This document shows positions 21,079 to 32,253 of a stretch of 64,000 bases of DNA, in pieces (position 1 is the stretch's first letter; the number at the start of each line of letters is the position of its first letter). The DNA comes from Limnoperna fortunei (taxonomy: Eukaryota; Mollusca; Bivalvia; Mytilida; Modiolidae). A program made the translations under genes and the position numbers. The notes beneath the pieces are model-generated. The model saw only the letters and a list, made by a program, of their open reading frames with translations. It was not told the origin of the DNA and made no database searches. The stretch spans positions 86,131,756 to 86,195,755 of the forward strand of contig OX104112.1 of assembly GCA_944474755.1 (NCBI GenBank), written 5' to 3'.

Positions 21079-22962
21079 CAATTAAATGTAACATGTTTGG
21101 CAATATTTGAATAAAAATTTCTTTTTCTTTTTATGTTTGGGTTCATTAAACAAATTATGTCAAAAGATTGCTTAGTTAACTCTCGTTATAAATAAGTTTT
21201 AAACGTAAATATTCGATTAAAAGTCTTTCGGAAATCTATAAAATCTATAGAGTAAATCTATAAAAAAAATGGAGCTAACGACAACAAAGGCATTTGGCTT
21301 AAATCCCAATATTTATATTCCAATACAGTACATTTAAGTACACGATACTTTATTCATTTTTTACCAATGGTGTTTAGGATTTTCATTACGATAAAAATAG
21401 AATACACATTAAATCCCAAATTTTAAGGTAGGATATAATTTCCAGTATCAAGAAACCGATATACATGTATATTAATGTATCATCTTTGTATTATTTTGTA
21501 TTCGTGTAACATCATTCCCTGCGGTCAAAGATGCCATGAATATTTAACAATAAGAGGTCCGATAAATAGCGAAACAGCTTTTTATAGCAAAAACAGAGCA
21601 GTCGGTGCACATTGTAGAATTTGATTATTTTAGGTTAAATTCATAAAGCTGTGCACTCAGTTAATGGTACTGAACTCACGACGCCTTGCGATTAATCCGA
21701 GAATTAGAAAGTTTTCATCGTTAATAAATACAGACTTTATTTTATGCACCTAATTCACTTCAAAGTTTCAGAAATATTTATGAACTTTTTTATCGTTGAT
21801 CTATATTTTCTTTTTATTAAGATCTATATCTCCTACTTACACTTTAGCGAAACATTCCTCAAGTATTTGAAACTATTTTTTACTAGGGTCACGAACGGGC
21901 ATATCGTTTAAAGTTAATATAGATATACGTAAATCTAGATTTTTTTACACTCCAGATTTAAAGTTACAATTAAAACAGACAAATTTAAGAAGATTAAAGC
22001 GTAAAAATTGATAATTAGGTTCTTGATGACTTGGTAGTTTTGTCATTTAATTGTGTGAATAGTTTGAGTCTATATGATCTAATGAATATCCTTTCACGTT
22101 ACTGTTTTAATAACACACCATTCCTTTTGAAATGGCCGTCTAGGAGGTATTTTAATTAGACTTGTCTACCAATGCAGCGTTTTTTAAAACGTGAGCCACC
22201 TTTACATTATATTGTAAAAATGCTCTCTTGTTTGACTTCTGTGTCAGCTAAAACATTGAAAAATCCATAAAAGGTCGATCAAGTTTGTAAAAGGGCATTT
22301 TTCCTCTGGCGATTTTATAAGAACTATATCTCTTTAAACGTTTCAATAGTATTAAACAGGGTGAATCCTATAATGTGTAAGTTAATATTAATTGGAACCC
22401 TAAATATCGTAGTACTTATGTACATCATACAGTTTACATAACGTCAGTATGTTAGCCTTCTGATCAAGGTTACACATTTTCGGTATAAGTGCTTTAAAGC
22501 CTGCTTGTAAAACCGTATGTGTATTCTCTGCTTGCATTTTTACTTACGTATACTTGGCCTCTTGTAAAATTATTATATTCTAAGTAGAACGTACATGTTA
22601 ATAGCTTAATTCTCTAAAATGTTATCACAATCACACAACAACCAAGATTTTTATAGACCTTATTGTTTTCTTATTGTCACAATAGTATTAGTATTTTGTT
22701 TATTTATGCAATCAATGAATATAAGAAAAAATATGTAATAAATAAGTAAGAAAAAGTATCAATCAGTTGTACTTCTCCGTATAATCTTGAACTATATGTA
22801 TTTATGAACTCATTACGTGCAATGGGCTTTGCTCTCACGTATCGATATGACAAATTACAATACCCTACAGAATACAAAGAATAAACGGCCTAGGTCTAGC
22901 ATAATCCACGGAAAAAGCAGTTTATTCTTTAAGGTTTCGTTAAACAATATCGCCGGATAATT
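21079..22962. other. Unassigned AT-rich sequence
   Basis: No gene, array or long inverted repeat seen. Confidence 0.45.
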
Positions 22963-23058
22963 TTGTCAACGTTATTTCTCGTTCTTTCTATTGAAATCTA
23001 CTTGTTTCAAGTCAAGCCAAAAACATATTCTGGCAACAGACAATGCAGGATTCATGAA

Positions 23059-23205
23059 GGTACGACCTCAGCTTCTTCCTTTATCAGCTTTTCTGTGAAC
23101 TATAATTACTCTGTCAAGGTAACCAATGTAGGCCTCAAAGGCTCGGGAGAATCTGTCGAAAGCTGTGGTTCGGTCGAAATAGTGCCCCACAGAAATAGAA
23201 GTTTA
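23059..23205 (+). pseudogene. Exon-like module, copy 2
   Basis: Part of an open frame (22963-23208, no ATG start) reading FISFSVNYNYSVKVTNVGL then KGSGESVESCGSVEIV. It aligns with 12463-12577 in DNA and in peptide (FIS-x-x-VN-x-N, VK, T-x-G, G-x-G-x-S). It ends shortly before the MITE at 23233. The aligned frames agree and both lack stops, so a former exon is possible. No signal peptide, splice pair or known domain is evident. Confidence 0.3.
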
Positions 23206-23232
23206 TGATTGGGGAAGTCCTTTCGTATACTT

Positions 23233-23539
23233 AAGGGGCCAACCATTTAACTTGCAAGGGGGAGTGGCGTTTGGTTTTTTCCTAAAAAAATATTTTGAAA
23301 ATGATTTTTGATGAAAACAATATTTTGGAAACAGAGGGTAAGAAAATAATATTCTTTCTGAAGAAGGATTTCTGCTATATAAAATAATGCTAATGATGAA
23401 AAAATATTCTGTCGCGACACCTTCAAGAAATAAATATTTTTTCCGCGCTTTGCACGAAACAAATTTTCTGACCAAAACAATGCACAAGTTCATGCCCCCT
23501 CCCATGCCCCCCCTTTCAAGTTAAATGGTCCGTCCCTAA
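23233..23539. mobile_element. MITE with about 30-bp terminal inverted repeats
   Basis: The left end GGGGCCAACCATTTAACTT followed by CAAGGGGG is matched in reverse at the right end by CCCCCCTTTCAAGTTAAATG then GTCCGTCCCT. The interior is A/T-rich with several AATATTTT/AAAATATT motifs. The two minus-strand frames (23203-23505, 23247-23480) are by-products. I recall this ACCATTTAACTT-type end from non-autonomous DNA transposons in marine invertebrates. Clean target-site duplications are not evident. Confidence 0.88.
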
Positions 23540-24097
23540 GCGTTTAACATGTCTTTTTATTCGATTTAAAAAAGAAGATCTAAACATTAGGCAGATTTAA
23601 ACAGAATTAAAGCTGTTCACTCTGTCTCGAATCTCAAACTAAATGGAGAAAACGGAAGCCAAAAACCCAACCAAACCGTGAATGTTTTAATAATCTATAG
23701 ATTAAAATTAAAACAGTTGTGGGGTAATTTTGTCTTTTCTATCCGACCAATATAATGTCGATTAAAATATCCGACATGCTGAAAATATCTTCTTAGACTT
23801 TACTATTTGATTTGTAAGAATCAGAATAATAGTTGACGAAATAGCTTTTATCTCGACTAAGAACCAAGTTATGGAATTTGAGCATTCCACTTTTTGTTTA
23901 GAAGCCATAATGGATCGATTTTTTGAAACGAGTATTTAGTTGGATATGACAAATAGCGTTGGATAGAATAGAAAGGTTGAATGTTTATCTGTACTGGTTA
24001 ATAGCATTACCGTTCATTTTACAAGTTTGTATTTTGTATATTTACATTTGGATTTCCTTATTGTTTGTATGTCCTATGTTTTAGACTGATAAAAGTA
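23540..24097. other. Unassigned AT-rich sequence
   Basis: Nothing recognisable between the MITE and the duplicated segment. Confidence 0.45.
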
Positions 24098-24420
24098 GAG
24101 AAAGCTTGTGAGTTTAAACTTGCATTTATAAGAAATTGTTACTGTTCAATAAATTCTTAATTTGTTCTCTGGTCTATGGTAGATTTAAGTAATATTGCTG
24201 TTCTGTTTATGTCCGCATTCGTCTTGTCAAAATTCAATAAAACGTTTTTATAGAACATACTGAAATTTTATAATATTTGTACATGTACCTACAATTATAA
24301 AAATTAACCAAATTATATTTCGGGGGAGCGGAATTGGATAATAAAGTATAACGCGGTTAAACAAAAAATCCGTACGTATTTCTACTGGTCACGTGGGTAT
24401 TGAACAGGTCGGCGCCAGGA
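24098..24420. repeat. Old direct duplication, copy A (24-25 kb)
   Basis: It aligns with 24959-25275. Both copies contain TTGCATTTATAAG, TGTCCGCATT, TTCTTGTCAAAAT/GTCTTGTCAAAAT, GGAGCGGAA and TTCTACT near a CGTGG-TATT motif, in the same order. Not coding. The offset is about 860 bp, similar to the other old duplication in this window. Confidence 0.75.
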
Positions 24421-24958
24421 AGCATTTCAACCAGACCTCAAACCACTAGCATTAACCACATTAAATGCTGTAATAAGAATTATTCAAATAAAAGTATATG
24501 CATATATTTATTACACTACACGTTTTCCCCATTATTTGTATTCATTTAGCGTTACAATGAAACTATATTGTTGTAATTACATAATAGTTTCGGGTTTCCG
24601 ATCAAGCATTTTTGTACGTGTTTATTTGAAGATCGTAATCGCAATATTTTTAAAAGAATCCAATTCCGGACATTATTTATGAACTTTTAACAAGTACTTT
24701 ATCACTAATTCTGATTTTATGAACGCTGGAGATGTGTTGTCTTTACATCAAAGTGTGGTTTTAAGACTACCTAAGTGCTAACATATAGTATACCTGATTT
24801 ATAGCCATTCGTTATCTCTAGCAGAGGCGTTGGCAGGTTATATATTTATGATATATTCACAGAAAGTTTGAAAAATGTATGATTCCAATAATTCAAATGA
24901 TAACTAATAACTATAACGTTATATGTTCTTTGTTTCAGATATATAATAGTCTAGTTAG

Positions 24959-25275
24959 TCTAGGGAGCTGGTGATTTAACAGTTGCATTTATAAGTAGTT
25001 GTAAGGCTTTTAACTATCTAATAAAATCTCAGTTTGCACGTGTCTCTAGGCTGAAGTCATATTGTAGTTCCTGTAATGTCCGCATTTTTCTTGTCAAAAT
25101 TTAATAAAATATTTCACGTTCATTTTTACAAAGGAGAACATACTGTACATGTATATAAAATTTAAAAAAATAAAAATGACATTTTCGTAGGAGCGGAAAT
25201 GAATAATTAAATATGCTGTTTGTTTAAAAAAAGGTACGTAATTCTACTATTCGCGTGGTTATTAAACAGATCGAC
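24959..25275. repeat. Old direct duplication, copy B (24-25 kb)
   Basis: Second copy of the 24098-24420 segment, diverged by many substitutions and small indels. No transposon ends could be identified. Confidence 0.75.
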
Positions 25276-25888
25276 TCACATTCTTTGTGTTTTTGGTTTT
25301 GACGTGTTTTATATGTTTGCTAAATCCGGATTAGTAATTATGCGTTGACTTTTGGTTCTTGTTGTTCGGTCGCGAGCAAATGTTTTCGTCGTCTTAAAAC
25401 AAACGGTTACTGATTCTGCCCCATCGTCTGTAAAGACAAATCACACGACCGATTCATGTTCGAAATAGAATAAACACCGTCAACGGAATGAATGTAGAAG
25501 TAATAGCTTTCTTTATTTTTCTCTGTGGACAAAATACACTGTTTTTTAATGTTAAATGGCAATATGTTTTGTTATTATTTACGTCACTTCATTATAAGTA
25601 CATAATGTTTGGATAGCCAAATCAGGCAACAGCAAAACATATGTCAGAGGCAGCATTTGAAGCATGTGACCTTATACGTGGTAAGATGGTTGATGTGAAA
25701 CTTGTCAGTAAGCAGGAAAGCTATTAAATTTTTCTCCAAACTGGAGTCATTTGTCCATAAAAACAGATCAGAGGCAGTATCCAAGAATACATTGGGGTTA
25801 GTTCCTAGATGCATCATATTCACCCATATAGTTGATGTAGACCTGTTCGCGAAAATGTCACGCTTCGAAAATTTCCGGCAATTTTCGT

Positions 25889-26088
25889 GTTTCTCTGTTT
25901 TAGTTTCATGATTAACAATTTGTGATAAACATGCACAAATCAATGCCGCTTTCTTTTTAAACAGTTTGATTCCCATTATCTTGCATATTTTTTTCCGTTT
26001 AAGTTTTATGATACACATTTTATGATAAACATGCACACTTCAATACCACTACTTTTAAAACATGATCTGGCATATTTTTTCCGTTTAT
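25889..26088. repeat. Two-copy tandem repeat, period about 100 bp
   Basis: AGTTTCATGATTAACA (25902) and AGTTTTATGATACACA (26002) open equivalent stretches sharing TGATAAACATGCACA, a run of T, and GCATATTTTTT-CCGTTT. A minus-strand frame of 130 residues (25644-26036) crosses the first unit. It has no recognised domain and I regard it as doubtful. Confidence 0.7.
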
Positions 26089-26344
26089 TTCCATCGTAAC
26101 CGATTAGTGATCGCTCGAGTGGCTACGAACAGCGGTTGGCCTATTATGGTTGCTAATACCCCGTAATCGTGCGGTGTTTTCATCCCTAACTTAGCTCTTC
26201 TTATTGGTGTCCAATCAGCAGCTATCTACTGATTTAGCAGCCAATCAAGACACAGCATTGTTTATCTGTTTGAGGTAAGACTGGTTCACCCAGTTTAGCT
26301 TTTGATTATTTAGTCAGTAAATCGAATATTTTAAAACGTACAGC

Positions 26345-26610
26345 TCTCGTTGGAGGTGACAGGTCATAATACGGAAAGCCTGACCGTGGACGATAGTAGG
26401 TAACGTGTTTAGAGAGTGCCACGCTCCTTGCATGATAAAAACGCTTTTGTAGAATTCGATAAAGTAGGCTCGTTGTAGCTACAAGAAGCTGAATTTTCTG
26501 TCCCTACTCACACTCCATACAGTGGCTTCAAAATCGTATGCCATTTGGACCATTTTACACGAATTGATTTACTGATTGCTTTTCAATCAATCAATCAATC
26601 AATTAAATCT
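26345..26610 (+). mobile_element. Degenerate copy of the SINE-like element at 1870
   Basis: From about 26345 the sequence aligns with the middle of the 1870-2386 element. Shared are GACAGGTCATAATACGGAAA (compare GTCAGGCCATAATACGGAAA), CCTGACCG, and TGCCACG followed by TCC. It ends in a (TCAA)n run at 26588. The 5' third is missing and the 3' part is eroded. Confidence 0.75.
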
Positions 26611-27888
26611 TGTGGGCTCTTTATGGTGTTGAATAACATACCATATTTTAACAGGAAACTACTTGAAGTATAATAAAACAAGTATAAATAGTTTTTTTAT
26701 TTTTTATTTTTCAACTGCCTACGGGTTTGTTTGGAATGTAATTATATGAAATATGCGAAGTTTTCAAGGGAATTTGTAGTTTAAATTTATAAATCTGAAT
26801 CCAAAATGTAATTTGTTTCTCTGTCAGAGTCATTCTTGATAGTTAACTTAAATAATAGAGGTAAATTGTACTTTATAAAAGTAATACTCCCTATGTCTAT
26901 AGGCATGCATGCTGATGACCATGACTAAATATTTGCACGTACTTTTTGAAGGGTTTTATATGAATTTTGTTCACAGTGCCGCCTTTTCATTTTTAATAGA
27001 AAACAAGGCAAATATAAATTGAGAATAATATTACATTTCAATAAATAGTTTTAAACAGTATATGCACGTGTTATAAATGCACCAGAACAAGTGTCGGTTT
27101 TCGGTAATCTAAGTCATATCTGTTTTGAAATGGAGCGTGTTACAATTTGAAACTTGACCTCTTTCAATTATAACACATGATTATTTGATGAAACCACAGG
27201 TTACTACCAATGAAAGCATTCCGACATCTAGGGGTTAAGGAATTTTTTGAAGTACACATGCAGAAGTTCGAACGGTGCACTCGACTTATACTATCATGTC
27301 AATGTCTGTTTACCTTCAGATATTCCGATAACCACTCAACAAGTTTAGACAAACATATGGTGCAAGATACACTGTCAAATCTGCAGTAAAAGATTATTTG
27401 TTATTTTTAAAAATTTTCGAGGTCACATACCAAAATAGATGCTGAGGTCAAACACAACAAACCGCATTAATTTGCACCGAAGGATGTTTGCAGAAAATAT
27501 AATTAATAAAGTTAAATAACATTAATTGTCTTAATTTCGTCTTTGATATATAGTACTACTTAATATATACATATACTTATATTATAATAATTTTTATTGA
27601 CTCTTTTAACTGTTTGTGTCATACATTTCGTCGGACAACTTTTAATCTTTTACCAACTGATGCAAAATTTGACTGTCGGATTCTATGGGCAGCACATTTT
27701 GGAAGACTGCATATAAATAATAAATATTTGCGGATTTCAATTTGTGATCTTACCGTTAAAAGTAGTTCAATATTGGCGACAGTTACAATAGACGTCCAAA
27801 CCAAATGCTCCATTCTTTCCATTAACTGTCACAATTGTGCTCCAGTTACTCAATCCCTTCCCCGTTTATGTCTTTTTTAACTGGTTCT
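26611..27888. other. Unassigned AT-rich sequence
   Basis: No repeat structure seen. The 88-residue plus frame and 67-residue minus frame at 27614-27880 overlap on opposite strands and are unrecognised. Confidence 0.45.
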
Positions 27889-27942
27889 CGTCCTGAATAT
27901 AGCTGAAATATTGCCCCCTGAACTCTTTGGTTCAACATTAAC
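27889..27942 (+). mobile_element. 3' tail fragment of the SINE-like element
   Basis: CCTGAATATAGCTGAAATAT matches the 3' end of the element at 1870-2386. The (TCAA)n tail is lost. Confidence 0.65.
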
Positions 27943-29220
27943 AGTTCAAACTTAGAAATGATTGATTTTGCGTATTACTGTGTAAAAATATCAACTGTTG
28001 AGACTCAGAAAAAAATTAAAGATTAGGTAAAACAAATGAAACGCACATACTTGGAAAAAATAGTAAAAATCAAGACCAAAGTCAATACAAACAAAGTATT
28101 CTACATACATACATTATTAATAAAAATAGTCTATGTGTATAATTAAGAGTTTTCTTTCTCAATGCTTAAGACAAAAATTGCAAAGTCTTGATCTAGCTGA
28201 CATAAACGAGACAGATATATCATACACTGTCATGAACAAATAGGAATTAAACATACATAGATATATGCATCCCCCCCCCCCAAAGTTTATCCTCGGAATC
28301 GAATTACACGAAAACAATATAGCAATTTTACTGAAAATTTCTTAACTTACTCTATTCAATTGTTTAACTTAATGCCGTATTACGCAGATTCAAAGTAAAT
28401 ACTTTACTCAAAATCCACGTCAGAAGCCTGATTGATGATAGAGTCATGTCGTTTTCTGTATTTTTGATTAAACTGGCATAAACAAGCAAATAAACTGCCC
28501 CTTTCTCTTCACAAGTAAATGCAAACATATATATTACAAAATGGTTAGGATCATTTGATGTTTTCACGGAAATATTTCATTCACGAAAACAACGAGGCGT
28601 TCGTAACATGAAAGGTTTATTACATGTATGTTATTCATTCATAATTTTCAAATCCTCTTAGTAAAGATCAAAATTACATAATTTTAGTGTACAAAATCTA
28701 GAGCACATCTGACGGATGGTCTGGGGTATAGTGGTGTACAATCCCTCCAATGTAAGTGTTCACCGAGTGGCCTAGTGAATTTTGTAAAATCACTTATGAA
28801 TTATTTTAGATATTTTATTTCAAGTGATTGAATGGCATACAAGACTTTTTGTTGAAACTGTTATACCCATATAAATATTTTCAAGTATAAAACTGGTAAC
28901 TTTAGACAGCGATCTCATTTATTTTTGTATGATTGGTCATTCAAAATGTATTGAAAGGTCATGCATTAGGTGCACAATGGTCAGTATTATTTTAATAAAG
29001 TCAATTTTTAGAAGTTAAATGAAATTAAGGATAACCACTTGAAGACTTTTTAATAATTAAGGCGGGAAAAGCCGGTGACTTGGCGGAATAACATGATAGG
29101 ATAATGTAAAAAAAACCATCTTTTAATCAGGATTATCGGAAATATGAAGAAGTCCCGTCACACTGTTTTAACAATTAAAGGAGACTTAACACTACTTCTT
29201 CCGTAAATGGCTGACTTCTG
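27943..29220. other. Unassigned AT-rich sequence
   Basis: Contains a poly-C run at about 28270-28281; otherwise nothing recognised. Confidence 0.45.
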
Positions 29221-29422
29221 GTACAGATGAGCTCACGCGCACTCATCTGTACTCTTTGCGTCATCCAATAAAAAACGTTGTACTCTCGTTGCGGCATTCA
29301 ATCAAAAACGTATTCTTTCGGGCATTCTGATGGGATGTAGGACATCAAACAATGGGGATTTTTTTCGAAAAGGAAAGACTAATAAGATCTTACATACGTT
29401 TCCCCAAAACTTATTAGTCTTT
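29221..29422. repeat. Hairpin cluster with a short tandem repeat
   Basis: GTACAGATGAG (29221-29231) pairs perfectly with CTCATCTGTAC (29242-29252). Next come about three 32-bp units (29250-29335) sharing TGTACTCT-GTTGCG, CATTCAATCAAAAACGT and similar. Then AAAGACTAATAAG (29374-29386) pairs perfectly with CTTATTAGTCTTT (29410-29422). No gene adjoins them. Confidence 0.65.
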
Positions 29423-30027
29423 AAATTACAATTACTAAATATGAATGTTAATGATGATTCTTATTTAATGAAAAAATCGATCTGTAAACACGATTTTGTT
29501 TGAGTAGTACTGTCTCTATTAAAGTATTCATAGCTGTGCACATTGTAGACACAGTATTTACAAAATAAGCCGGTGAATCCTCAGATGTTTTGTCCACTTG
29601 TTATTAATTCAATCAGTTAGCAGTAAACTATTGATCCTTAAGTGTGTACATTAATTGTCTTCACTTTAAGTGAAAAAAGTAATGGACAAGTTTTATAGTG
29701 AACCCCTGACGTCATTTGAAATTATAAGCTAACCGTCACACACAAACAAATGCAATGAATGAACCAACTTACCTCAAAAGTCTATGAAAGAATATGACCA
29801 AGAACTGTTCCAAATGCTCTGAGGTTCTTGGTAGGCTGTTGTTTTCATTAAATAGTCCAGAGCATTCTCAATGTATGTTTTATGTATTCTTTTACACACG
29901 TTTGGTTAATTTAAAGCAACATCGATAAGTACGTACTGTCGCAACAGCGGCTTCAAAGAAATCACGTTTCGTATTTTCACTTTTTCCATAGCAGCCCATG
30001 CTTTCCCGATATAGATGTTCTATTTAT
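29423..30027. other. Unassigned sequence
   Basis: A small inverted pair, CCAAGAAC and GTTCTTGG, lies at 29798-29831. A TGACGTCA is at 29707-29714. Confidence 0.4.
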
Positions 30028-30207
30028 ACTGTCAAGTCAGTGGTATAATGTATTGTCTTCCGACTCTGTAGTAGACTATACTTACTTGTACACTACTATA
30101 TTTACTAGTAAATCTGTGGTATATTATTTTACTTACTGATGATTCCGTGGTACACTGTGTATTTACTAGTACGTGTGTGGTATGCTCTATTTACTAGTTA
30201 GTCTGTG
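30028..30207. repeat. Degenerate tandem repeat, about 30-33-bp unit
   Basis: About six variants of 'atttactagta...tctgtggtatg' follow each other. The last runs straight into the Tc1-related fragment at 30208, so the array and the fragment share a junction at GTGGTATGGTCTCG. Confidence 0.65.
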
Positions 30208-30425
30208 GTATGGTCTCGTAAGGTGTTTTCGATAACTGGTTTATTTTAAGTTCTGCTAACATGTGCATTACTACTTGCGTGTTTAAATATACAGAATCAA
30301 AACCATATTATGTCACGCGTATGGTTCACGTATATGGTACAACTTCAAATAATAAGGCCTTCTAAAAACGTATGTACATTTTTCTTTTATCCCATGTTAT
30401 TTTGAACTATATTTTTCTTGCGCCC
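30208..30425 (+). pseudogene. Fragment of the Tc1-type element seen at 2525-3500
   Basis: GGTCTCGTAAGGTGTTTTCG opens a segment that matches the reverse complement of about 3085-3280. Shared blocks include ACTGGTTTATTTT/GCTGGTTTATTTT, CATGTGCATTACTACTT and GTGTTTAAATATA, with decreasing similarity to TTTTTCTTGCGCC. Only this middle part is present; no catalytic motif remains. Confidence 0.7.
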
Positions 30426-30428
30426 TTT

Positions 30429-30473
30429 TACAACAAGAGCCGAAAGTCAAGGGACAATTACAAACCCGGATAT
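30429..30473. repeat. 45-bp dispersed motif, copy 1
   Basis: CAACAAGAGCCGAAAGTCAA and the following bases to CCCGGATATAG recur at 61892-61938 with four or five changes. Probably a fragment of a common dispersed repeat. Confidence 0.7.
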
Positions 30474-30644
30474 AGTTGGACAGACTCGCCCGTAAAAGTT
30501 TTGGTGGTGGACTTTGGGCACGACAAAGAGGAATATCATGAATTGGTAACATAAGATAAATGAGATGAATAAACTCTTTGATATATGGAAAAAGAGAAAT
30601 TTTTACGTATGTAGCAACTTTGAGTCTGGTACCGGAAAGAAATT

Positions 30645-31078
30645 GAAAGTCGACGTTTCATATTTGTTTGGGATAACAAACATGATAAAGTAAAACGAAA
30701 TTATATAATCAATTCTTATGAAAACTGGGGCCTCCAAATGATATCTATACGTAGCTATTTTACATCATTAAAGGCGTCGTGGATAAGAAGACTCATTGAT
30801 GGATCTTTCGCAAATTTGATGCTGATTCCATTGAAATACTTTAGTATTTTCGGAAATGATTGAGTTGTCTTTGACACCAGCAACGCGGATACGAAACGCA
30901 ACCGATTCTTGAAAAATCTAACGGAATTTTATGAAGAAGTTTTTAAATCTTGGAAAAAGCCAAATTCAGAAATAGAAAACATTACCTGTGATCAGAGAAA
31001 ATTTCCGATCGAATTTGAGAGATATATTGTCCATAACGATCAATTAAGTCATGGTACTAGAGAGATAACTTTAACCTA
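30645..31078 (+). pseudogene. LINE ORF2 C-terminal fragment
   Basis: The plus strand reads RRFIFVWDNKHDKVKRN, YENWGLQMISIRSYFTSLKA and SWIRRLIDGSF. This is the region just after the reverse-transcriptase core in LINE-type ORF2 proteins (the 'F-x-W-N-G-K-P...I...GGLK...LK-x-SWIRR' pattern). One stop (about 30862) and a frameshift separate it from FLKNLTEFYEEVFKSW and a last part ending at a stop near 31078. The RT core and endonuclease are missing, as in a 5'-truncated insertion. Clade (L1-like, jockey-like or other) cannot be fixed from this piece. Confidence 0.8.
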
Positions 31079-31129
31079 AGTACAACAAACCCTTGTTTTA
31101 ATAGTTTAGTGTCAACAGCAGTGATCGGT

Positions 31130-32020
31130 TTAGAGAATAGGAATATCGATCGCAGGATCTAGAATAACGTATAAGTTGTGAAATGTACACACCATATACG
31201 CTGGAGCTGCTGGAATGTTACTGTCGATGAGCGGGAAGTTTACAATTGGAAAGTTGAAATCATCACGTTTGTCGTAGAGTCTATTTTGTAGTTTTTCCGA
31301 GTCTATTTCTATAGAAGTAGGTCTTAATAAAGCTGACCTTAGTGTATTGGTGGTGTATTTAATTTTCAATATAGCTAGGGTAAATTGAATGCAAATAGTC
31401 ACCAAATTTAGCATTGGTGAAGAACAAATCATCATCAAGAAAGCTGAATGTGAAATTAAATGTCTGGGCCAGAGTCTTTTCTTTTTTTAGAATGCTTATT
31501 AGGAACTCGGCCACATAAGAGTGCAAAACAGGTCGGCGAGGATAGGAGCACAATTAGTACCAAATGGAATACCAACAGTCTGTTGAAAAACATGTCATCC
31601 AAACATGATGAATATGTTGTCAATCAGAAAATCTAACGTTTGACAGATTTGGTCTTAAATATATTTAATATTTGATTAGTCAGTTCTGGCATGGCTAATA
31701 TCGTTATTTCCGTTTATTTAAAAAAATCAGCGTTTAATAAGATCTTTAAGCCTGGTTTTAAGCTGCATTTGAGAGATAGCCGTGTAGAACTTCGAAAAAT
31801 CAGACATTTTAATGCTGTTACATTGGGAAGAGATACAGACCTTATGATGTATCTCATTTCTTTTTAATTTTTAATATCCACGTTTTATTTATGCCACTCC
31901 TGGAGTAGAAAGTGTCCCTGTATTTTTGAAGTCCCGTTTTTATTGTTGTTCAAATATTGGTCAGGAGTTGCGATAGTGTTTTGGTGGTACACTTAGACGA
32001 TCCTGATATGCAACGCTATT
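31130..32020 (-). pseudogene. Reverse transcriptase pseudogene of an invertebrate RT family
   Basis: On the minus strand, in order from about 32020: SGSSKCTTKTLSQLL, SGINKTWILK, DFSKFYTAISQMQLKTRLK (motif A region with its Asp), DFLIDNIFIMFG, QQTVGIPFGTNCAPILADLF (motif B region), FNFTFSFLDDDLFFTN (equivalent of the YIDD catalytic motif), and LYDKRDDFNFPIVNFP with SNIPAAPAY. I recognise this as a widespread RT family in molluscs, cnidarians and fishes, with a 'DFSTLYTxIPH' motif A recalling Penelope-like RTs. I cannot give its official clade. Several frameshifts and stops, and the change of the Tyr-Ile pair before Asp-Asp, show it is dead. Its 3' side faces the LINE fragment on the other strand, about 50 bp away. 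Confidence 0.88.
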
Positions 32021-32253
32021 TGTATAGAAGGTTGAGAAGGGGTCTAGAGGGGTCCATTAACAGGTAAATTTTTTTATATTTTTCCCAAAACAGATAACAA
32101 TAAATTTTAAAATAATGATAACAGATAACAGCAATTTACACGAGAAAACAGAAATCAGTGAGTTCAAATTGCGAAAAAAAACAGAAAACAACAGAATCTT
32201 ATCGAAGGACGATACGACGAGAAAATGCATACATTAATCAGCGTCGTTTCTGT

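Noticed and set aside
25644..26036. 130-residue minus-strand frame
   Set aside because: Crosses a tandem repeat, no recognised domain, and roughly 0.4 frames of this length are expected by chance in a window of this composition. Left as doubtful.
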